From Nocardioides sp. (lineage in GTDB: Bacteria; Actinomycetota; Actinomycetes; Propionibacteriales; Nocardioidaceae), in assembly GCA_025965335.1 (NCBI GenBank), contig JAOPXC010000153.1, positions 1-35,209 on the forward strand: DNA of 35,209 bases, in the 5' to 3' direction. Within the stretch, counting starts at the first letter, position 1. Every line of letters starts with the position of its first letter. This document shows, one piece after another, positions 14,413-22,968 of the stretch. The notes beneath the pieces are model-generated. The model was not told the origin of the DNA. It searched no databases and worked only from the letters and a program-made list of their open reading frames with translations. A program made the position numbers and the translations under genes.

Positions 14413-16170
14413 ATGGAACGGGAGCCCACTCATCGCAGGCCACTGCTGAAGGCGCTGGCGGGCGGCGTCGTAGCTATCGGGGCCGTGGGAGCGGCAGCCA
14501 AGCTCGGCGGGTCACAGGACACTTCGGCCGGCCCGTTCGCGGGCCTCCCGACGCTGCAACTGTCGTCTGATTCCGGGTCGGACGTGAGTGCGCTCGAGAC
14601 CAGGTTGGGTGACGCCCTGCTGCCTCAGCTGTCGCCAACCAGGTGGCGTTCGGCACGTCTGCCCACGTCGACCCACTCGATGGTCGCCTTCACCTGGCGG
14701 ACCGGGGCCGCCGATCCGCACATCCACATCAGGTCGCGCGTCGACGGCTTGTGGCAGCCCTGGCGGCGCGTGCCCGTCCTCCACGACCTGCCCGATGACG
14801 ATTCGGGCGAAGGCGCGGGTGTCAGTGGCACGGAGCTGGTGTGGATTGGGGATTCGGATGGAATCCAGGTGCAGGTCGCGAGATCGCGGCCGACCGATCT
14901 GACGCTGGTGCTCCTCCATCCAGCGCCGCGACCGGACGACGAGTCCGTCACCCCGAGGAGCGAGGACCACGGACATTCGAACGTGAGTGCGAGGGCCGCC
15001 GTAGATCCGGCAGTGCCGCGACCGGCCCTCCTGACCCGTCGCGACTGGGGCGCGGACGATTCCTGGCGCGACGGCAGGCCCAGCTACAACGACACCATCC
15101 AGCAAGTGCACGTCCACCACACGGTCAACAGCAACGACTACTCCAAGGCGGACGTCCCGGCCCTCATCCGCGGCATGTATCGGTATCACACCAGCAATCT
15201 CGGTTGGTCCGACATCGGATACAACTTTCTGGTCGACAGGTTCGGACGGATCTGGGTCGGCCGGGCCGGTGGCGCGGCGCGACCGGTGCGCGGCGCGCAC
15301 ACCCTCGGGTTCAATGCGACCTCGACCGGGGTCTCGGTGATCGGCAACTTCGACCTTGTCGCCCCGACGACAGCAACCTTGAACGCCATCGTCCGGGTCG
15401 CCGCCTGGAAGCTGGACAAGTACGGCCGCAAGCCGACCGGACACGCTGAAGTTCGTTCGGAGGGAAGCGACAAGTTTCGGTCGAACCAGGTTGTCGAGCT
15501 TCCGGTGATCGACGGCCATCGCGATACGAACGACACCGCCTGTCCCGGGCAACACCTGTATGACGCCCTGCCGGTGATCCGCAGACGGACCAAGGCTCGA
15601 ATCGACAGGTTCCACGCCTCCGAGCGGTCGGCGGTGTCCATCACCCAGCCAGCAGCCGTATCCGGCACGCCGGCTCTGGGAGAGGTGCTCACCGTCGAAC
15701 CAGGCGCGTTCTCGCCTCCGGATGCCACTCCGGCATATGCCTGGATGCGCAACGGATCCGGAATTGTCGGAGCCAGCGGCGCCTCGTATCTGACCGTGCC
15801 GGAGGACGTAGGCACGCAGCTGAGCGTTCGCGTCGACCTCAGCAAGCAGGGCTATCAGACAGCGACCGAGCTTCTCACGGTTGCCGGGCCGGTCACCGCC
15901 CCGGCGTCGGTGTCGCTCCGCATTGTGGGCAGGCCCGGCCGGGCGGCGGTACACGTCGAAGTGACGCCGCCACCCGGCGTCTCGGGGCCCGCGGTGGGCC
16001 AGGCCACGGTGCGGATGAACAAACGCACGAAGACCGTCGACCTTGTGAACGGCAGGGCGACCATTCGGTTCAGGGCGATCACTCCTGGCCAGCACCTGGT
16101 GTCCGTGGACTACTCGGGAAGCCCTTGGCTCACGCCCGCGGTCGCTTCAGGGAACGTGACGATCAGCTAG
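14413..16170 (+). CDS. Tat-exported N-acetylmuramoyl-L-alanine amidase (PGRP domain)
   Basis: Protein of 585 residues. The N-terminus has a twin-arginine motif (HRRPLLKALAG) and a hydrophobic stretch, so it is probably folded in the cytoplasm and exported by Tat. A PGRP/amidase_2 domain spans roughly residues 205-390: entry at LLTRRDWGADDSW, zinc ligands His235 (VHVHHTVN), His369 and Cys377 (GHRDTNDTACPG), plus IGYNFLVDRFGRIWVGR. The 8-residue spacing between His369 and Cys377 equals that of T7 lysozyme. It should cut the amide between muramic acid and the stem peptide. Two beta-rich domains follow (about 410-490 and 500-585), including an Ig-like repeat around PAYAWMRNGSGIVGASGASY. Codon use is less GC-extreme than in neighbours. 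It stands alone between a divergent channel gene and a convergent DUF1345 gene. Confidence 0.92.
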   Translation: MEREPTHRRPLLKALAGGVVAIGAVGAAAKLGGSQDTSAGPFAGLPTLQLSSDSGSDVSALETRLGDALLPQLSPTRWRSARLPTSTHSMVAFTWRTGAADPHIHIRSRVDGLWQPWRRVPVLHDLPDDDSGEGAGVSGTELVWIGDSDGIQVQVARSRPTDLTLVLLHPAPRPDDESVTPRSEDHGHSNVSARAAVDPAVPRPALLTRRDWGADDSWRDGRPSYNDTIQQVHVHHTVNSNDYSKADVPALIRGMYRYHTSNLGWSDIGYNFLVDRFGRIWVGRAGGAARPVRGAHTLGFNATSTGVSVIGNFDLVAPTTATLNAIVRVAAWKLDKYGRKPTGHAEVRSEGSDKFRSNQVVELPVIDGHRDTNDTACPGQHLYDALPVIRRRTKARIDRFHASERSAVSITQPAAVSGTPALGEVLTVEPGAFSPPDATPAYAWMRNGSGIVGASGASYLTVPEDVGTQLSVRVDLSKQGYQTATELLTVAGPVTAPASVSLRIVGRPGRAAVHVEVTPPPGVSGPAVGQATVRMNKRTKTVDLVNGRATIRFRAITPGQHLVSVDYSGSPWLTPAVASGNVTIS

Positions 16171-16300
16171 CCAGGCGACGCGGAACTGGCTGCCCGGTTT
16201 CGGCGCGCCGGGACCCGCGATCGGCGTCTGTTCGGGAGTTCGCCTCGCGAGGCGCGCCTGTTGGACGGTGATGCAACCGCGAGGGATGGTCCCCGGGACC

Positions 16301-17035
16301 TCAGCCGCCGCTGCCGCCTGAGCTGGCAAGGCTCACGAGGAGATTGACGGTGCCAGCCAGGATCAGGGCGCCGAACAGATAGGACAGAACCGCATGGCGG
16401 AGCACCGTCCTGCGCAGCTCGCGGGTCCCGAGCTGGGTGTCGGAGACCTGGTACGTCATACCGACGGTGAAAGCGAGGTAGGCGAAGTCGGAGTAGCAAG
16501 GAGGCCCGGACTGGCCGAACTCGATGCCGCCGACGCTGCCGGCAGTTCCGCCCTCGTCCGGGTCGTAGTACAGCAAGGCATAGCGCAAGGTGAAGAGCGT
16601 GTGGACGACGAACCACGAGAGAGCGATGCTTGCCACGCCGAGGGCGGCCACGACCGTTTCACCCGGACCGGACGTGTTGCCGGTCTTGACGAGCAACAGT
16701 GCCACGCCGACCAGGCTGACCACGCTGGCACCCAGGACGATCGCCTGCGTGACGCGTTTCGTCGGATCCTCGAGCGTCGCATGGGCCTCGGTGGTGGCGG
16801 AGTCCATTCCCGCGATCGCGAGCCACGTCCAGCCCAGGAAGATGACCGCAGCCACATCCCAGCCGACCGAGGACGCATAGATCCATTCGCCGAACGCGCC
16901 GGTCGCAACTGCGCTCACGGCACCGAGGGCCGCCGAGATTGCGACGCGGGTCGAAGCCGACCCGGGTATCTGGCCGCCGCTGTCTCGCACCCGGCAAGTC
17001 AACCAGTCCGGGACCGGGACTGGAACCGATGGCAC
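16301..17035 (-). CDS. DUF1345 family membrane protein
   Basis: Integral membrane protein of 244 residues with about five hydrophobic segments. The DUF1345 hallmark YSDFAYLAFTVGMTYQVSDT is present near residues 180-200, followed by LRRTVLRHAVLSYLFGALIL. The family is widespread in bacteria and has no established function. The start is uncertain: GTG at 17035 begins MPSVPVPVPDWL but has no strong ribosome site. The gene starts 36 bases after the P450 gene on the same strand and may be its downstream operon partner. The 130-base stretch to the convergent amidase gene holds GC-rich palindromes at 16241-16254 and 16288-16300 that could end transcription. Confidence 0.85.
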   Translation of the reverse strand: MPSVPVPVPDWLTCRVRDSGGQIPGSASTRVAISAALGAVSAVATGAFGEWIYASSVGWDVAAVIFLGWTWLAIAGMDSATTEAHATLEDPTKRVTQAIVLGASVVSLVGVALLLVKTGNTSGPGETVVAALGVASIALSWFVVHTLFTLRYALLYYDPDEGGTAGSVGGIEFGQSGPPCYSDFAYLAFTVGMTYQVSDTQLGTRELRRTVLRHAVLSYLFGALILAGTVNLLVSLASSGGSGG

Positions 17036-17071
17036 GCCGGCATCCGCGCCCGGATGGTGATCAGTCGAGCG

Positions 17072-18361
17072 TCACGCGACGCTGCCCGGGCTGAGCCGGA
17101 CCGGCAGGGCGTCCACGCCGTACACGATCGAGAGCGGACGGAAGTCCAGCTCCGCCGAAGGCACCGCCAGGGCCAGGTCGGGGAAGCGCCGCGCCAGCGC
17201 GGGCAGCGCGGTGCGGAGCTCCATGCGCGCCAGCTCCGCGCCCACGCAGCGGTGGAAACCGTGGCCGAAGGCGAGATGCGAGCCGCGCGGACGATCCGGG
17301 TCGAAGGTGTCCGGGCCCGTCGCAGGCTCGCCGTTCCGGTTGGCGCCCGCCAGGTGGCACACGACGACGTCGCCGGGGCGGACCAGCTGGGTCCCCACGG
17401 TCAGCTCACGCCGGGCGAAACGGGGGAAGGCGATCTGCACAACCGACAGGTAGCGCAGCAGCTCCTCCACGGTCGGCTCGACCCGTTCCGGGTGCTTTGC
17501 CAGGGCGGCGTAGTCGTCCGGATGGTCGAGCAGCACCGCCGTGCCGAGGGCGAGCATGCTGGCGCTGGTCTCCAGGCCACCGGTGAAGACCCCGTCGGCG
17601 AGGCCGGCGAGGTCGAAGTCGCTGATGGCATCGCCCTGCTCGCGGATGATGTCGCCGAGCAGCCCGTGGCCGGGACTGTGCCGTTGCCGCGCGGTGGACT
17701 CGATCAGGAACTTGCGCGACTCCGAGACGGCTCCGAAGGTGCCCTGACCGCCGTTGGTGACGTCGAAGCGTGCCGAGACCAGCTCCCGGAGGCCGTCTCG
17801 CTCCTCTCCGGGGAGGCCGAGCAGGTCGCAGATGACTGAGAACGGAACAGGGAACGCGAACTCCGTGAGCAGGTCCACTTCCGGCCCGTGCGATTCCATC
17901 TCGTCCAGGCGCCGCTCGACGATGCCCTCGACCATCGGGAGCAGCCGCTCCAGCTGACGCATCGTGAACTGGGGCGTGAGCAGCTTGCGCAGGCGGGTGT
18001 GCTCCGGCGGGTCGGTGAAGCCCAGGCCGCCGATGTCGCCGTCTGTCGTCGAGCCTCGCTTGCCTGCGAGGGGGCGAATGTCGTTGCTGAAGTCGCGTTC
18101 GTTGGCCAACACGGCCCGGGCTTCGTCCGGGCCGGTGACCATCCAGACCGTGATGCCGAGGAACGAGGTCAACCGGTGCACCGGCTCAGCGGCGCGGACC
18201 GTGCCGAGCCGAGGCACGGGGTCCATCGCCTCGCGCTGCAGGGGCCAGGTGAGTCGGGAGGGTACGCGGTCGAGCTGGGAGAGATCGATCGTCCGCCTGC
18301 CGGCGACGGCCATCACGCCGCGTCTGGTCTGGGTCTGCAAGAACGACCTGACACCCGACAA
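17072..18361 (-). CDS. Cytochrome P450 monooxygenase
   Basis: Soluble bacterial P450 of 429 residues. The heme-binding loop is FGHGFHRCVGAELAR with Cys about 372. The oxygen-activating I-helix reads FTGGLETSASM with the usual acid-Thr pair, and the ExxR motif is EELLRYL. The segment GFTDPPEHTRLRKLLTPQFT is the typical C-helix region. The substrate is not predictable; this type commonly hydroxylates terpenes, macrolides or steroids. No ferredoxin or ferredoxin reductase gene is adjacent, so redox partners must come from elsewhere. TTG at 18361 is chosen because AGGAG lies about 8 bases upstream; an internal GTG/ATG near 18313 is possible. It follows the DMT transporter gene by 65 bases on the same strand and precedes the DUF1345 gene by 36. 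Confidence 0.93.
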   Translation of the reverse strand: MSGVRSFLQTQTRRGVMAVAGRRTIDLSQLDRVPSRLTWPLQREAMDPVPRLGTVRAAEPVHRLTSFLGITVWMVTGPDEARAVLANERDFSNDIRPLAGKRGSTTDGDIGGLGFTDPPEHTRLRKLLTPQFTMRQLERLLPMVEGIVERRLDEMESHGPEVDLLTEFAFPVPFSVICDLLGLPGEERDGLRELVSARFDVTNGGQGTFGAVSESRKFLIESTARQRHSPGHGLLGDIIREQGDAISDFDLAGLADGVFTGGLETSASMLALGTAVLLDHPDDYAALAKHPERVEPTVEELLRYLSVVQIAFPRFARRELTVGTQLVRPGDVVVCHLAGANRNGEPATGPDTFDPDRPRGSHLAFGHGFHRCVGAELARMELRTALPALARRFPDLALAVPSAELDFRPLSIVYGVDALPVRLSPGSVA

Positions 18362-18426
18362 TTCTGTGCTCCTGCCGCGACCTGGATTGACCGCCAGCCT
18401 AGCGCCCCGCGCCCAGCGCCCGGCAG

Positions 18427-19320
18427 CTAGTGGTCGCGGCGAACGCTGACCGGGTCACCCATCAAGGGCGGGAGCGCGACGTCGGGCTCCAGCCGGGCGA
18501 TCCAGGCGAGCCCGAACGCGGTCACAGCAGCCGCGACCACCTGGACGGCGAGCGTCAGCGGCCCCTGGATCGGAGCCTCGCCGAAGACGAACCAGCCGAA
18601 CGTCATCGCCACGGCGACGTTGACCACGTTGAGCAAGGGCATCGACGCCGCCAGCCGGGCCGAGTGGAAGGCGCGCTGGTTGGTGCTCACCGCCATCAGC
18701 CCGGCCAGGGCAAGGACCCAGGGCCGCCAGGTGGACAGCGTGGTCCACAGGCCACCGTCCTGGAGGTCATGTCCGACCAGCTTGATCAGTCCCGCCATCG
18801 TGCCGAAGAGCAATCCCGACGCCGCTCCCAGCAGAGCCCCCCGTATCTCCATCCGGCGCTGTCGTGACGCCAGCACCGTGAGCACCGCGAAGGCCCCGGC
18901 AACCAGCAGGCAGCAGAGCAGCGCCCGGCCGGTGTCGGGCGCAGAGCGCCCCTGCGAGAACTCGGTCGCGGCCAGGAACGACGCTAGACCCCCCACGGTG
19001 ACGCAGACGGCGAGCAGTTCTTGACGTCGGGGCAGCCGCCCACCGGCCGCCGCCCGCGCCAGGACCGCGAGGACGACGCCGCACAGCATCAGCGGCTGCA
19101 CCAGCGCCAGCGTGCCGAGTTGGAGGGCGAGCGCGTGCAGGGAGAAGGAGACGAGCCCCAGCGCCGACGCCGCCAGCCACAGCGGCGTGGTCGCCAGGCT
19201 GATCAGCAGGCGCACCGGCCCCGCCGAGGGGGCGACCCGGCTCGCGGCGAAGTGCTGCAGCGACGTCGACACGGCAAAGCCGCACGCCGAAGCCAGCGCG
19301 ATCAACGGCGCACCAAGCAT
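18427..19320 (-). CDS. DMT-superfamily membrane transporter
   Basis: Integral membrane protein of 297 residues with about nine to ten hydrophobic segments in two similar halves, as in the drug/metabolite transporter superfamily. LGTLALVQPLMLCGVVLAVL in the first half resembles the NIPA-like branch. The second half contains AASMPLLNVVNVAVAMTFGW and VFGEAPIQG, typical of the repeated EamA unit. Substrate unknown; NIPA proteins are linked to magnesium and other branches export small organic molecules. The ATG at 19320 has GGGAGA 8 bases upstream; longer in-frame starts to 19371 would add a charged, unlikely N-terminus. It is the first gene of a leftward run with the P450 and DUF1345 genes. A perfect inverted repeat lies in its upstream region. 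Confidence 0.85.
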   Translation of the reverse strand: MLGAPLIALASACGFAVSTSLQHFAASRVAPSAGPVRLLISLATTPLWLAASALGLVSFSLHALALQLGTLALVQPLMLCGVVLAVLARAAAGGRLPRRQELLAVCVTVGGLASFLAATEFSQGRSAPDTGRALLCCLLVAGAFAVLTVLASRQRRMEIRGALLGAASGLLFGTMAGLIKLVGHDLQDGGLWTTLSTWRPWVLALAGLMAVSTNQRAFHSARLAASMPLLNVVNVAVAMTFGWFVFGEAPIQGPLTLAVQVVAAAVTAFGLAWIARLEPDVALPPLMGDPVSVRRDH

Positions 19321-19380
19321 CGAGCGATCTCCCGTTCCGTCGTCCTTGCCCTGTCGGATCAAGTGAAGCATCCAAACCCA

Positions 19381-19414
19381 CGAGCCCTGATCAACCGGCG
19401 CGGATCAGGGCTCG
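19381..19414. repeat. Perfect 12-bp inverted repeat between divergent genes
   Basis: CGAGCCCTGATC at 19381-19392 and GATCAGGGCTCG at 19403-19414 are exact reverse complements around a 10-base loop. It lies 60 bases before the DMT transporter start and 93 bases before the luciferase-like gene, so it is not at the 3' end of either. It could be a repressor site, or a hairpin in one of the two leaders acting as an attenuator. No T-tract follows on either strand. Confidence 0.6.
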
Positions 19415-19507
19415 CGGCTTGGGGCGTCCGCAGGTGGCTCCGGGCGGGGGGACCGCGCAGATCGACGTGCCCAGGAATCCCGACCGCTCGCGGTGGTTCC
19501 ATGGAGC

Positions 19508-20527
19508 ATGAAGAACATCGGATTCCTGTCGTTCGGCCACTGGGCACCGTCACCGCAGTCGCGGACTCGCTCGGCCTCCGACGCACTGCTGCAGTCCATC
19601 GAGCTCGCGGTCGTCGCCGAAGAGCTCGGGGCCGACGGCGCGTACTTCCGGGTGCATCACTTCGCGAGCCAGTTGTCCGCTCCCTTCCCGCTGCTGGCGG
19701 CCATCGGGGCCAGGACGAGCCGGATCGAGATCGGGACCGGCGTGATTGACATGCGCTACGAGAACCCGCTCTACATGGCCGAGGACGCGGGTGCGGCAGA
19801 CGTGATCTCGGGGGGCCGGCTCGAACTCGGAATCAGCCGGGGGTCGCCGGAGCAGGTGATCGACGGATACCGCTACTTCGGCTACGAGCCGGCCGAAGGC
19901 TCCGACCACGCGGACCTGGCCCGTGAGCACACCCGGGCGTTCCTCGAGGTGATCAAGGGCGAGGGGTTCGCGCAGCCCAACCCGCGGCCGATGTTCCCCA
20001 ATCCGCCCGGCCTGCTCAGGATCGAGCCCCACTCCTCGGGGCTTCGCGACCGGATCTGGTGGGGCGCCGGTTCCCGCCGTACGGCCGAGTGGGCCGCAGC
20101 GCAGGGCATGAATCTCATGAGCTCGACGCTGCTGACCGAGGACACCGGGGTGCCGTTCCACCGACTCCAGGCCGAACAGATCGAGCGGTTCCGGGACGCC
20201 TGGAGGGCCGCTGGCCACCCACGTGAGCCGCGTGTCTCGGTGAGCCGCAGCATCTTCCCGGTCGTCAGTGACATGGATCGTGCCTACTTCGGGCGCGAGG
20301 CCGGTGGTCAGGACCAGGTCGGTCAGCTGGAGGGCGGCGCGGCCCGGTTCGGCAAGACGTACGCCGGGGAGCCGGACCAACTGGTCAACGATCTCGCCGA
20401 GGACGAGGCGATCGCGGCCGCGGACACCCTGCTTCTCACGGTTCCGAACCAGCTCGGCGTCGACTACAACGCGCACCTCATCGACAGCGTGCTGCGCCAC
20501 CTCGCGCCCCCGCTCGGCTGGCGCTAG
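19508..20527 (+). CDS. LLM-class (luciferase-like) flavin-dependent oxidoreductase
   Basis: TIM-barrel protein of 339 residues of the bacterial luciferase-like family. The opening MKNIGFLSFGHW, then GADGAYFRVHHFASQLSAP and IEIGTGVIDMRYENPLYMAE, and later GGRLELGISRGSPEQVIDGY, are the family's flavin-binding and barrel segments. Such enzymes use FMNH2 or F420 to oxidise small organic compounds; the substrate is unknown. The ATG at 19508 gives the usual family N-terminus; a GTG at 19493 is in frame but adds five residues not seen in relatives. The stop codon overlaps that of the convergent propeller lipoprotein gene through a shared CTAG. Confidence 0.9.
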   Translation: MKNIGFLSFGHWAPSPQSRTRSASDALLQSIELAVVAEELGADGAYFRVHHFASQLSAPFPLLAAIGARTSRIEIGTGVIDMRYENPLYMAEDAGAADVISGGRLELGISRGSPEQVIDGYRYFGYEPAEGSDHADLAREHTRAFLEVIKGEGFAQPNPRPMFPNPPGLLRIEPHSSGLRDRIWWGAGSRRTAEWAAAQGMNLMSSTLLTEDTGVPFHRLQAEQIERFRDAWRAAGHPREPRVSVSRSIFPVVSDMDRAYFGREAGGQDQVGQLEGGAARFGKTYAGEPDQLVNDLAEDEAIAAADTLLLTVPNQLGVDYNAHLIDSVLRHLAPPLGWR

Positions 20528-21522
20528 CGGATGGCCAGCCTGACCACCTGCCGGCTGAGGGACGGAGTCTCACCACCAAGGAGGTAGGCGGTGTCGCCGT
20601 CCGAGCCGACCGCGGAGTCGGCGAGCGGGGTCGGCAGCCGCCCGGCGACGGTGAACGATCTCGAGCCCGGGTGGAACCACCACATCCGATCCGTGAGCGA
20701 GGACGACGACGTCCTGCCGCCGACGAGCAGGATGCGCCCGCCCAGGGTCAGGGCCGACGCGTGGCCGAGCGGGCGCGGGAGCCGGGCGACCAGCCGGGCT
20801 CGGCCGGACGCGTCGACGCGTTGTACCGCGGTCTGCATCAGGCCGGCGCGCTCGCCGCCGAAGAGCCACACGGCGTGCCCGCGCGCGACGCCCGCGGCAT
20901 AACGCACCGGTACGGGGAGCCGCCCGACCGTCCGCCAGTGCGCGCCGTCCCTGGTCGCGAGCACCGACGAGACGGCGACCGCGGACCCGTCGTATCCACC
21001 GAGCACCAGGGCCTGCCGCCCGACGACGACCGCCGTCAGGTCCGATCGGGGCCGGGGGAGCTGTCCGGTTGTCGACCAGCGTCCACCGGTCCGCGTCTGC
21101 ACGACGTTCTGCTCAGTGGCGTTCCCGCCGCCGATCACGACGGCCCGGCCGTGCAGCGACACACCTGCGGTGTCGTGCACCGGTACGCCCAGCGGGGCCG
21201 CCGGTCGCGTGTGCCCGGTCGCCGGGTCGAGGGTGAAGACCTGACTGGTCGACTGGTCGCCCGCGATCAGCCCGCCGGCGACGACGAACCTCCCCGAGTC
21301 GGGCACGACCGCCTCCCGGGCCACGGGGAAGGGAAGCCGCCAGGGCTCGGTGGACACGACCAGGCGCGGTGGCTCCCGGGGGGTCGTGGGGCTGGCCGAC
21401 ATCGACGCCGACTGGCTCTGGACGGGCGTCGCGGGGGCGGACCCGGCCCCGGCGCCTGCGTCGTGCGGGGCGGAGCACGCCGACGCGACCAGCACGGTGG
21501 CCGCGACCAGGATCCGCCTCAT
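20524..21522 (-). CDS. Kelch-like beta-propeller lipoprotein
   Basis: Protein of 332 residues. The N-terminus MRRILVAATVLVASACSAP is a lipoprotein signal with lipobox ASAC, cleavage before Cys16. A Ser/Pro/Ala-rich linker follows, then about six Kelch-type repeats, each marked by a glycine doublet and a hydrophobic strand (FVVAGG, AVVIGGG, ALVLGGYDG, VWLFGGERAG, ILLVGGR, AYLLGGE). This makes an extracellular membrane-anchored beta-propeller, probably a binding protein. The ATG at 21522 overlaps the TGA of the upstream propeller gene by 4 bases, so the two are translationally coupled and probably work together. The stop overlaps the convergent luciferase-like gene. Ligand unknown. Confidence 0.88.
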   Translation of the reverse strand: MRRILVAATVLVASACSAPHDAGAGAGSAPATPVQSQSASMSASPTTPREPPRLVVSTEPWRLPFPVAREAVVPDSGRFVVAGGLIAGDQSTSQVFTLDPATGHTRPAAPLGVPVHDTAGVSLHGRAVVIGGGNATEQNVVQTRTGGRWSTTGQLPRPRSDLTAVVVGRQALVLGGYDGSAVAVSSVLATRDGAHWRTVGRLPVPVRYAAGVARGHAVWLFGGERAGLMQTAVQRVDASGRARLVARLPRPLGHASALTLGGRILLVGGRTSSSSLTDRMWWFHPGSRSFTVAGRLPTPLADSAVGSDGDTAYLLGGETPSLSRQVVRLAIR

Positions 21523-22754
21523 CTCATGTTCCCGGTGTGGCCGAGGGAGTAGCGGCCAGGCTGGGGCCAGACCAAGAGTCCGTGGGGCTGGCCGCCGACC
21601 CGGATCTTGGCGGTGAGCCGACCGGTCCGGGTGTTCCAGCCATAGACATACCCGTCGTAGCGGCCGGAGAGCCACAGCGTGCGCCCGTCCGCGGACACGC
21701 CCCCCATGTCGGGGCTCCCGCCGCCGGGGACGGGCCAGGTGTCGACGATCCGGTGTCGGGCCAGCGAGAACACGCTGATCGCGCCGGCGCCGCGGTCCGA
21801 GACATAGAGGAACCGTCCGTCCCTGCTCGGATAGATCCCGTGCGGCATCGCCGGCAGGTGCGTGCTGCCGGTCACCCGAAACTTCTTCCAGCCGATCCGG
21901 AGCAGCTGGTCGCGGCCCATGTCCGCCACGTAGAACGACCGACCGTCGGGTGCGAGCCGGATGTCCTGCGGCTTGCTCCCGGGACCGAGGGCGAGCCGCC
22001 CCATGACCCGCTGACCGAGCGTGGAGACCTTGAGCAGGGAGCCGCTGAACTCGCACGTGACAAGGAAGTAGCGGCCATTGGCAGAGAAGTCGGCGTGGTT
22101 CGGGCCGTTGCAGGAGGGATCGCTGATCACCTTCTGCGGGCGGAACCGGCGCGGACCGGCGAAGACGATCTTCTCGTGCTCCTCGTCCATGACGATCGCG
22201 TGCTTGCCGTCCGGGGTGAAGTACAGGTTGTACGGCCGGTCGATGGGATAGCTGCGCTGGATGCGGCCGGTCATGGGATCGAGCGCGACGATCCGGTTCG
22301 CATAGCTGGCCTCGACGTAGAGCCGCGACAGGTCGTAGGCCGGCGTCACGTGCTGGGAGAGCGACCCCGTATGCAGCACCCGGACGACCTTGTGCGTGCG
22401 TTGGTCGATCACGGTTGTGATCGGTTCGCCGTACGAGTTGGGCACGTAGAGGTACGCCGGTGCTCGCGCGACGCGCGGGAGCATCTCGCCACGGCGGGCC
22501 GCGGAGTAGACGTTGTTCCCCATGCTCGGCGGCATGCCCGGGATCCGATGCCGGAACGGTGCCGCGACCCGCACCGACGTCGGCCGGGTCGGCTCGCTCG
22601 GCGCGGCGGCCGTGGCGGCCGGGCCGGTGGCCGGGTGACTGGTGGCGGACCCCGGCCCGGGTTTCGTCGATCCCGAAGAACACCCGGAGACAAGGGCGAG
22701 GGCCGACACAAGGACCACGACCGCTTCGAATGGCCTGGTGGCACCACCACGCAT
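21519..22754 (-). CDS. YncE-like seven-bladed beta-propeller lipoprotein
   Basis: Protein of 411 residues with a lipoprotein signal (RPFEAVVVLVSALALVSGC, lipobox VSGC). Blade repeats of the YVTN/NHL/lactonase type follow: YLYVPNSYGEPITTVIDQRT, LYVEASYANRIVALDP, LYFTPDGKHAIVMDEEHEKI, PDGRSFYVADMGRDQLLRIG, RDGRFLYVSDRGAGAISVFS and DGRTLWLSGRYDGYVYGWN. PSCNGPNHADFSANGRYF has a cysteine and histidine that could bind a metal; this is speculative. The ATG at 22754 is the only sensible start giving a signal peptide; AGGAG is 11 bases upstream. It is divergent from the MFS gene, and two CsoR-like operators lie between them, so it may share copper-type control. First gene of a pair with the Kelch-like lipoprotein. 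Confidence 0.88.
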   Translation of the reverse strand: MRGGATRPFEAVVVLVSALALVSGCSSGSTKPGPGSATSHPATGPAATAAAPSEPTRPTSVRVAAPFRHRIPGMPPSMGNNVYSAARRGEMLPRVARAPAYLYVPNSYGEPITTVIDQRTHKVVRVLHTGSLSQHVTPAYDLSRLYVEASYANRIVALDPMTGRIQRSYPIDRPYNLYFTPDGKHAIVMDEEHEKIVFAGPRRFRPQKVISDPSCNGPNHADFSANGRYFLVTCEFSGSLLKVSTLGQRVMGRLALGPGSKPQDIRLAPDGRSFYVADMGRDQLLRIGWKKFRVTGSTHLPAMPHGIYPSRDGRFLYVSDRGAGAISVFSLARHRIVDTWPVPGGGSPDMGGVSADGRTLWLSGRYDGYVYGWNTRTGRLTAKIRVGGQPHGLLVWPQPGRYSLGHTGNMR

Positions 22755-22882
22755 GAAGGCAACTTCTCCTCTGGAATCAGCAGGACGTGTCCCCACGACC
22801 GTAGCCGACCGAACCTGCCAACAAGCAGGGCGGAACGTTGGGCTCGGTGCCCGGGCGGGTCTAGACCTGCGCTTGCCATGGA

Positions 22883-22897
22883 TACCCGGTGGGGGTA
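22883..22897. promoter_or_regulatory. CsoR-like operator, copy 1
   Basis: TACCCGGTGGGGGTA fits the pattern TACCC-N3-GGGGGTA of operators bound by the copper repressor CsoR, for example upstream of Bacillus copZA. It lies 128 bases before the propeller lipoprotein start and 71 before the MFS start. Centre-to-centre distance to copy 2 is 29 bases, nearly three helix turns, so both would lie on about the same face of the DNA. Confidence 0.65.
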
Positions 22898-22911
22898 CCT
22901 TGCGCGTACCA

Positions 22912-22926
22912 TACCCCCCTAGGGTA
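22912..22926. promoter_or_regulatory. CsoR-like operator, copy 2
   Basis: TACCCCCCTAGGGTA reads TACCCTAGGGGGGTA on the other strand, the same TACCC-N3-GGGGGTA pattern in opposite orientation to copy 1. It ends 42 bases before the MFS start, where a bound repressor could block the promoter. The match is read by eye. CsoR relatives sensing nickel or persulfide use similar G-rich sites, so the inducer is not certain. Confidence 0.7.
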
Positions 22927-22968
22927 CCAAGCGCTCGGCACACCCCGAGCATTCGTTAGAAGACAGAC

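Noticed and set aside
16241-16300. GC palindromes 16241-16254 and 16288-16300 as a paired recombination site
   Set aside because: They are short, GC-only and sit between convergent genes, where terminator-like sequence is expected.
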